In this document: positions 60,900-64,000 of the stretch, one piece after another | Layout of the letters: every line of letters starts with the position of its first letter | Position numbering within the stretch: the stretch's first letter is position 1 | Assembly: GCA_003342895.1 (NCBI GenBank) | Contig: PTFA01000086.1 | Location: 3,230,395-3,294,394 of the forward strand | Direction: 5' to 3' | Origin: Casuarius casuarius | Lineage: Eukaryota; Chordata; Aves; Casuariiformes; Casuariidae | DNA length: 64,000 bases | Made by a program: the position numbers and the translations under genes | The notes under the pieces: generated by a model | Told to the model about the DNA's origin: nothing | Seen by the model: the letters and a program-made list of their open reading frames with translations, nothing else | The model's database searches: none

Positions 60900-61946
60900 G
60901 CGAGTAATAATAGTTCCACTGAAATCACTGCAGCTACATGTATAAAATGAAGCACATGTGTAAGATCAGGATCTAAATATATAATAGGCAAATACACCTG
61001 CAGCTATGGCAACTGCACTCGTAACTAGAGACACACATATGTGCATACAGCTTCTCTTACATTTAGGGGCTAACAGACAATTTAACGATACAATAAACTG
61101 GTGAAAGAAGCAGGAACAGAAACTGTGTCTTTCAATTCATGTGCTTTTGTCAAAGCTCAGTATTAGTCTCATGCTTCTTAATTTCCGCATTCAGAAATTA
61201 AGTCAGTGTTCTGCATTCATTAACTCTGCAGCTATCTAATTTGCTTTGAAAGTGTTTAAGGGTACTGTGTATGCAAGGGCTAAAGTCATATGGGCTGACT
61301 TCTGACTTCTCTTCTACTCCTTCTGATTTAGGGACTCAACCCAGCAATCAGCTCTATTCTTAACTTTAAGCACAGAAATATTTTCTGCCACCATGACCAG
61401 TCAGCAATAACTCAACAGCAGGAAAGCAATGCTGCTGGAAAGTCATCTTTATAGAGCTGGCACAAAAAGCGGGCGTTGTGTGCTGAAGTTAAGTGTAAGT
61501 GGCCGTGGTCCAGCTTGCATTCCTTTAACAACAAAACTTCTCATTTTTTTTCTAATTCAACTCATCTTGGTGGTGCCAAGTTATCCCATAGATTTTATTC
61601 TGCTCCTTCTACATTTAAATGTTAGACATGCTTAAGTATCCCAATGAATTACATTTTAGCTTCATTTTCTGGCCTTTTGTATTTCAAGAAACAATAAAAA
61701 CAGAATCTGTATTTTACTTTTTCACCTAGGCTCATAGAAGTGTGGCAAATTGCTGTCAGAAACATCCACCCCCGAGTCACGGTGTAGATGGCTGAGGCTG
61801 GGGAAATGAGCAAAACAGCATTGCTGCTAGCTTGCCACCAGCGCTCCCCTTCTGCTTCGCCGGCCAGCTCCAGGCACTTTCTCTTGTTCTTGTGATTCCC
61901 TTCCTGAATTACTTCAGCCAAGTAATTGTTTCATCATCTTGCACAG
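60900..61946. other. No gene recognised
   Basis: AT-rich, with TGCATAC-type words near 61040. The minus frame 61649-61921 has no known domain. The right end holds the pyrimidine tract that precedes the exon candidate at 61947. Confidence 0.4.
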
Positions 61947-62060
61947 AAAATATTTTCCCATCGTGTCACCGTGACAGGCATTTCTAAAGCCAAAGCTCCT
62001 CTGCTCGCTTATACAAAATACGAACCAGGCACTCCGAACCTCCACGGAGCCGGGTCGCAG
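61947..62060 (+). CDS. Best candidate internal coding exon (38 codons)
   Basis: The acceptor is TTGTTTCATCATCTTGCACAG ending at 61946, with a good pyrimidine tract. The donor is CGCAG/GTGAGC at 62060/62061, close to consensus. The interval is 114 bases, exactly 38 codons with phase 0 at both ends. Only that frame is open across it: the other two close within the first 14 codons. The peptide starts KIFSHRVTVTG and ends NLHGAGSQ. CpG content is locally raised, as often in coding exons. No family is recognised, and no companion exon could be linked to it. By chance a 38-codon frame stays open in roughly one case in six, so the call rests mainly on the splice sites. It could also be an untranslated or non-functional interval. 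Confidence 0.3.
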
Positions 62061-64000
62061 GTGAGCTAGCGCAGGAGAGGGACAGGGAGCAGATTAGGCG
62101 TTAGAGGGATTTTTGTATTGTTTGAAAGAGACTTTGATTCCTCTTACTGTAATTTCTAGACATCAATGAACTACCTAGCACCAGCTTAATGATCTGCCAC
62201 TGCAATATACTAGTAAACCCAAGGTATTTATGGAGAACAAACAAGCCATTGCGCTTGCTTTATATGGTGATATGAACCATCAGATTTTGTAGCCGCTGTC
62301 AAAAACGCCCTTCTTTACTCGGCCTGGCGGGATGTACAGAGCTGTCTGTGTTGGAGCCTGTCAAAGCAGGGCTGCTGATCAGGCCAGCTGTCCTGTAGTG
62401 TACCTACGGAGGGAACGTGTGAGTTCTTGGAGGATTTTTTATTCTGTAAATCACTTGAAATTATAAAATGAGACCTAAATAAAACCTCAGGTTTAAATAC
62501 CCTAAACTCTGAGAAAGTGCTTTGGTAGCTGTGCAATGTGTGATATAGGAATCCCAGGGACAAGAGCAGATGGGACAGGGCAAGGCCAAAACTGGATATA
62601 GATCAGTGTCTTGGATTTTAATTAGCTAGAAAAAATTGTTGGATCTAAATATTCTGAATTTGTGAAAATTGTAGAACAAATGAAGGTTAAATTTGCTCTA
62701 TTCTGTGAAAGTGTGACAGCCAGTAGGAAGGTTTGGGATTAGATATATGTGTCCCTATTGTGGATGCAAATCAATTTTCTTCAGCCACAATTAACCCATT
62801 CATACTAGTTCTGAATTGCATCCCTGTTGTTTTGCACATCCAGGCAGCCTGACCACCAACATATCTAGGAGGGAAGGGAAGCCTTTGATTCAAAGCAAAA
62901 CATTAAGTGAGTTCAGGAGGTGGGAAAATGATCCCAAAAGGCATTTTGGTTTCAAGTAGATCCAACTGACCGAGTCAGAATAAAGGTTATGCCGAACTGG
63001 AGAGCTCTGCTGCACCGCGGCTCACAACCACCGTCGTGCTGGCATCAGGTCATGCCGGGGTTATCCGCCTGTCTTCCGAGCCACAGGCCTGGTGTCATTT
63101 CAGAGAGAAACTTTCTTGGAAATTCATGTAGTTTTGCATCAGGATAACACCACACTATAAATTTCACATGATCCTGATGTCAATCCAAGGCCGTATCTAA
63201 TCTCTTTAGGTGTTTGCATACTCACCACAGCATCATGGCAGCTCATCTGCCCAGGCTGGGTCAAAATATGCCTCAATTCATGTGAAAGAATAGGGAACCT
63301 CAGAAAATGTCAGGATATTATGCAAGGTTGGAGTTTATACCAAAGTTTAACTTTATATTGCAAAGATTAGGCTCTCAGACCATGTCCTGGATCACAACAA
63401 ATAGTTTAAATAGAACTTCACTGTCTTTATAATTTCATTTGTCTGTTCAGGGGGCACGTCTCAAAGGAGAAGTAATTCCCTCACATCTTTACTGTACAGT
63501 TTTGTCCAAATGGTTTTATTTTTACTTGATTGATTGATAAAACGAAGTATTCAGAATTTGAACTGAATTCTTTCCTTGGGTCTGGCTGACTATATTCCTA
63601 GTCTTGTTTTGATTTCCTGATTGTATAGGACCTTTCAACATACACTCATAGATTTAAATTTTCTAGGGCATGAGTTTTGCTCTAGAATTCTGGCTATTAA
63701 GCGTCTGCATACAGGTAAACATAAAAAGGTCAAGCAAAGTTAGTCTTCACGCTCAGGAGAGCAGTCATAGAAATATTTTTGCATTATCAATCAGTAGCAA
63801 GAAGAGAACAAAATTCATCATTACCCTATCCACTGTATGATCATCTGTGACCGAATGCAGAACCCTTCCATTCTAGTTTGGTGGTGGTTTAGACTCACTT
63901 GGTGTTGGTATGAACAGCAAGAAAATGTAAGACAATGGTCATTGTATCTTAAGTGATAACATTATAAATAACATAAAAGATGATGTGTAATTTGGCCTCA
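62061..64000. other. No gene recognised
   Basis: A small CpG cluster lies at 63015-63075, and a minus-strand donor match (GTG/GTGAGT) at about 63226. No recognisable repeat or RNA gene. Confidence 0.4.

Noticed and set aside
1..64000. CRISPR array, operon, prophage, retroviral or other self-contained system
   Set aside because: No regularly spaced repeats, no tightly packed frames, no LTR pair, primer-binding site or polymerase-type protein on either strand. The window reads as ordinary vertebrate non-coding DNA.

Overview
This 64 kb window looks like gene-poor nuclear DNA from a vertebrate, most likely a sauropsid (turtle, crocodilian or bird). The bulk sequence is AT-leaning and CpG-poor, every reading frame is broken at short intervals, and there is one CpG island. 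It carries several old but still recognisable MIR-type CORE-SINE copies, a 5S rRNA-like SINE head, and short fragments of the 'ccattgacttcaatgg' and 'attttcaaaggc' repeat phrases that I associate with turtle and crocodilian genomes. The sequence alone does not fix the species. Nothing bacterial, viral or organellar was seen, and I recognised no recent CR1, LTR or retroviral insertion.

No complete protein-coding gene can be supported. The strongest gene-related signal is the CpG island at about 6.64-7.74 kb, a probable promoter or first-exon region. It is interrupted by a 187-base assembly gap (7373-7559) that begins right after a GC-rich pentamer repeat. The island also holds a three-copy 17-bp tandem repeat, a duplicated 20-bp unit, a G-quadruplex-capable G-tract and a kappaB-type site. 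If a transcript starts there, its downstream exons would have to be short ones in the AT-rich remainder. The best single coding-exon candidate is 61947-62060 (+), with a good acceptor, a strong donor and one open 38-codon frame. Weaker splice-site pairs lie at 18591-18631, 22008-22083 and 31247-31308 (+) and 49067-49114 (-). Pairs like these occur by chance in a window this size, and nothing links them to each other or to the island.

Layout: 1-6.6 kb is old intergenic or intronic DNA with decayed repeat fragments. 6.6-7.7 kb is the CpG island. 9.4-10.4 kb holds two diverged direct copies of an unidentified sequence of about 300 bp. 14.8 kb has a small GC-rich patch with a TATA-like motif and a splice donor. 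22.7-25.4 kb contains the 5S-like element, MIR fragments, a TATTG microsatellite and TG-rich DNA. 25.4-41.8 kb is mostly unmarked apart from two well-preserved MIRs near 38 and 39.7 kb. 41.9 and 44.9 kb hold short minisatellites (31 bp x3 and about 70 bp x2). 51.1 kb has a long A-rich tract. 57.7 kb has a reverse-strand MIR. 60-62 kb has an unassigned minus-strand open stretch and the best exon candidate.

I did not find an exciting undescribed system. The findings are modest, local and checkable.
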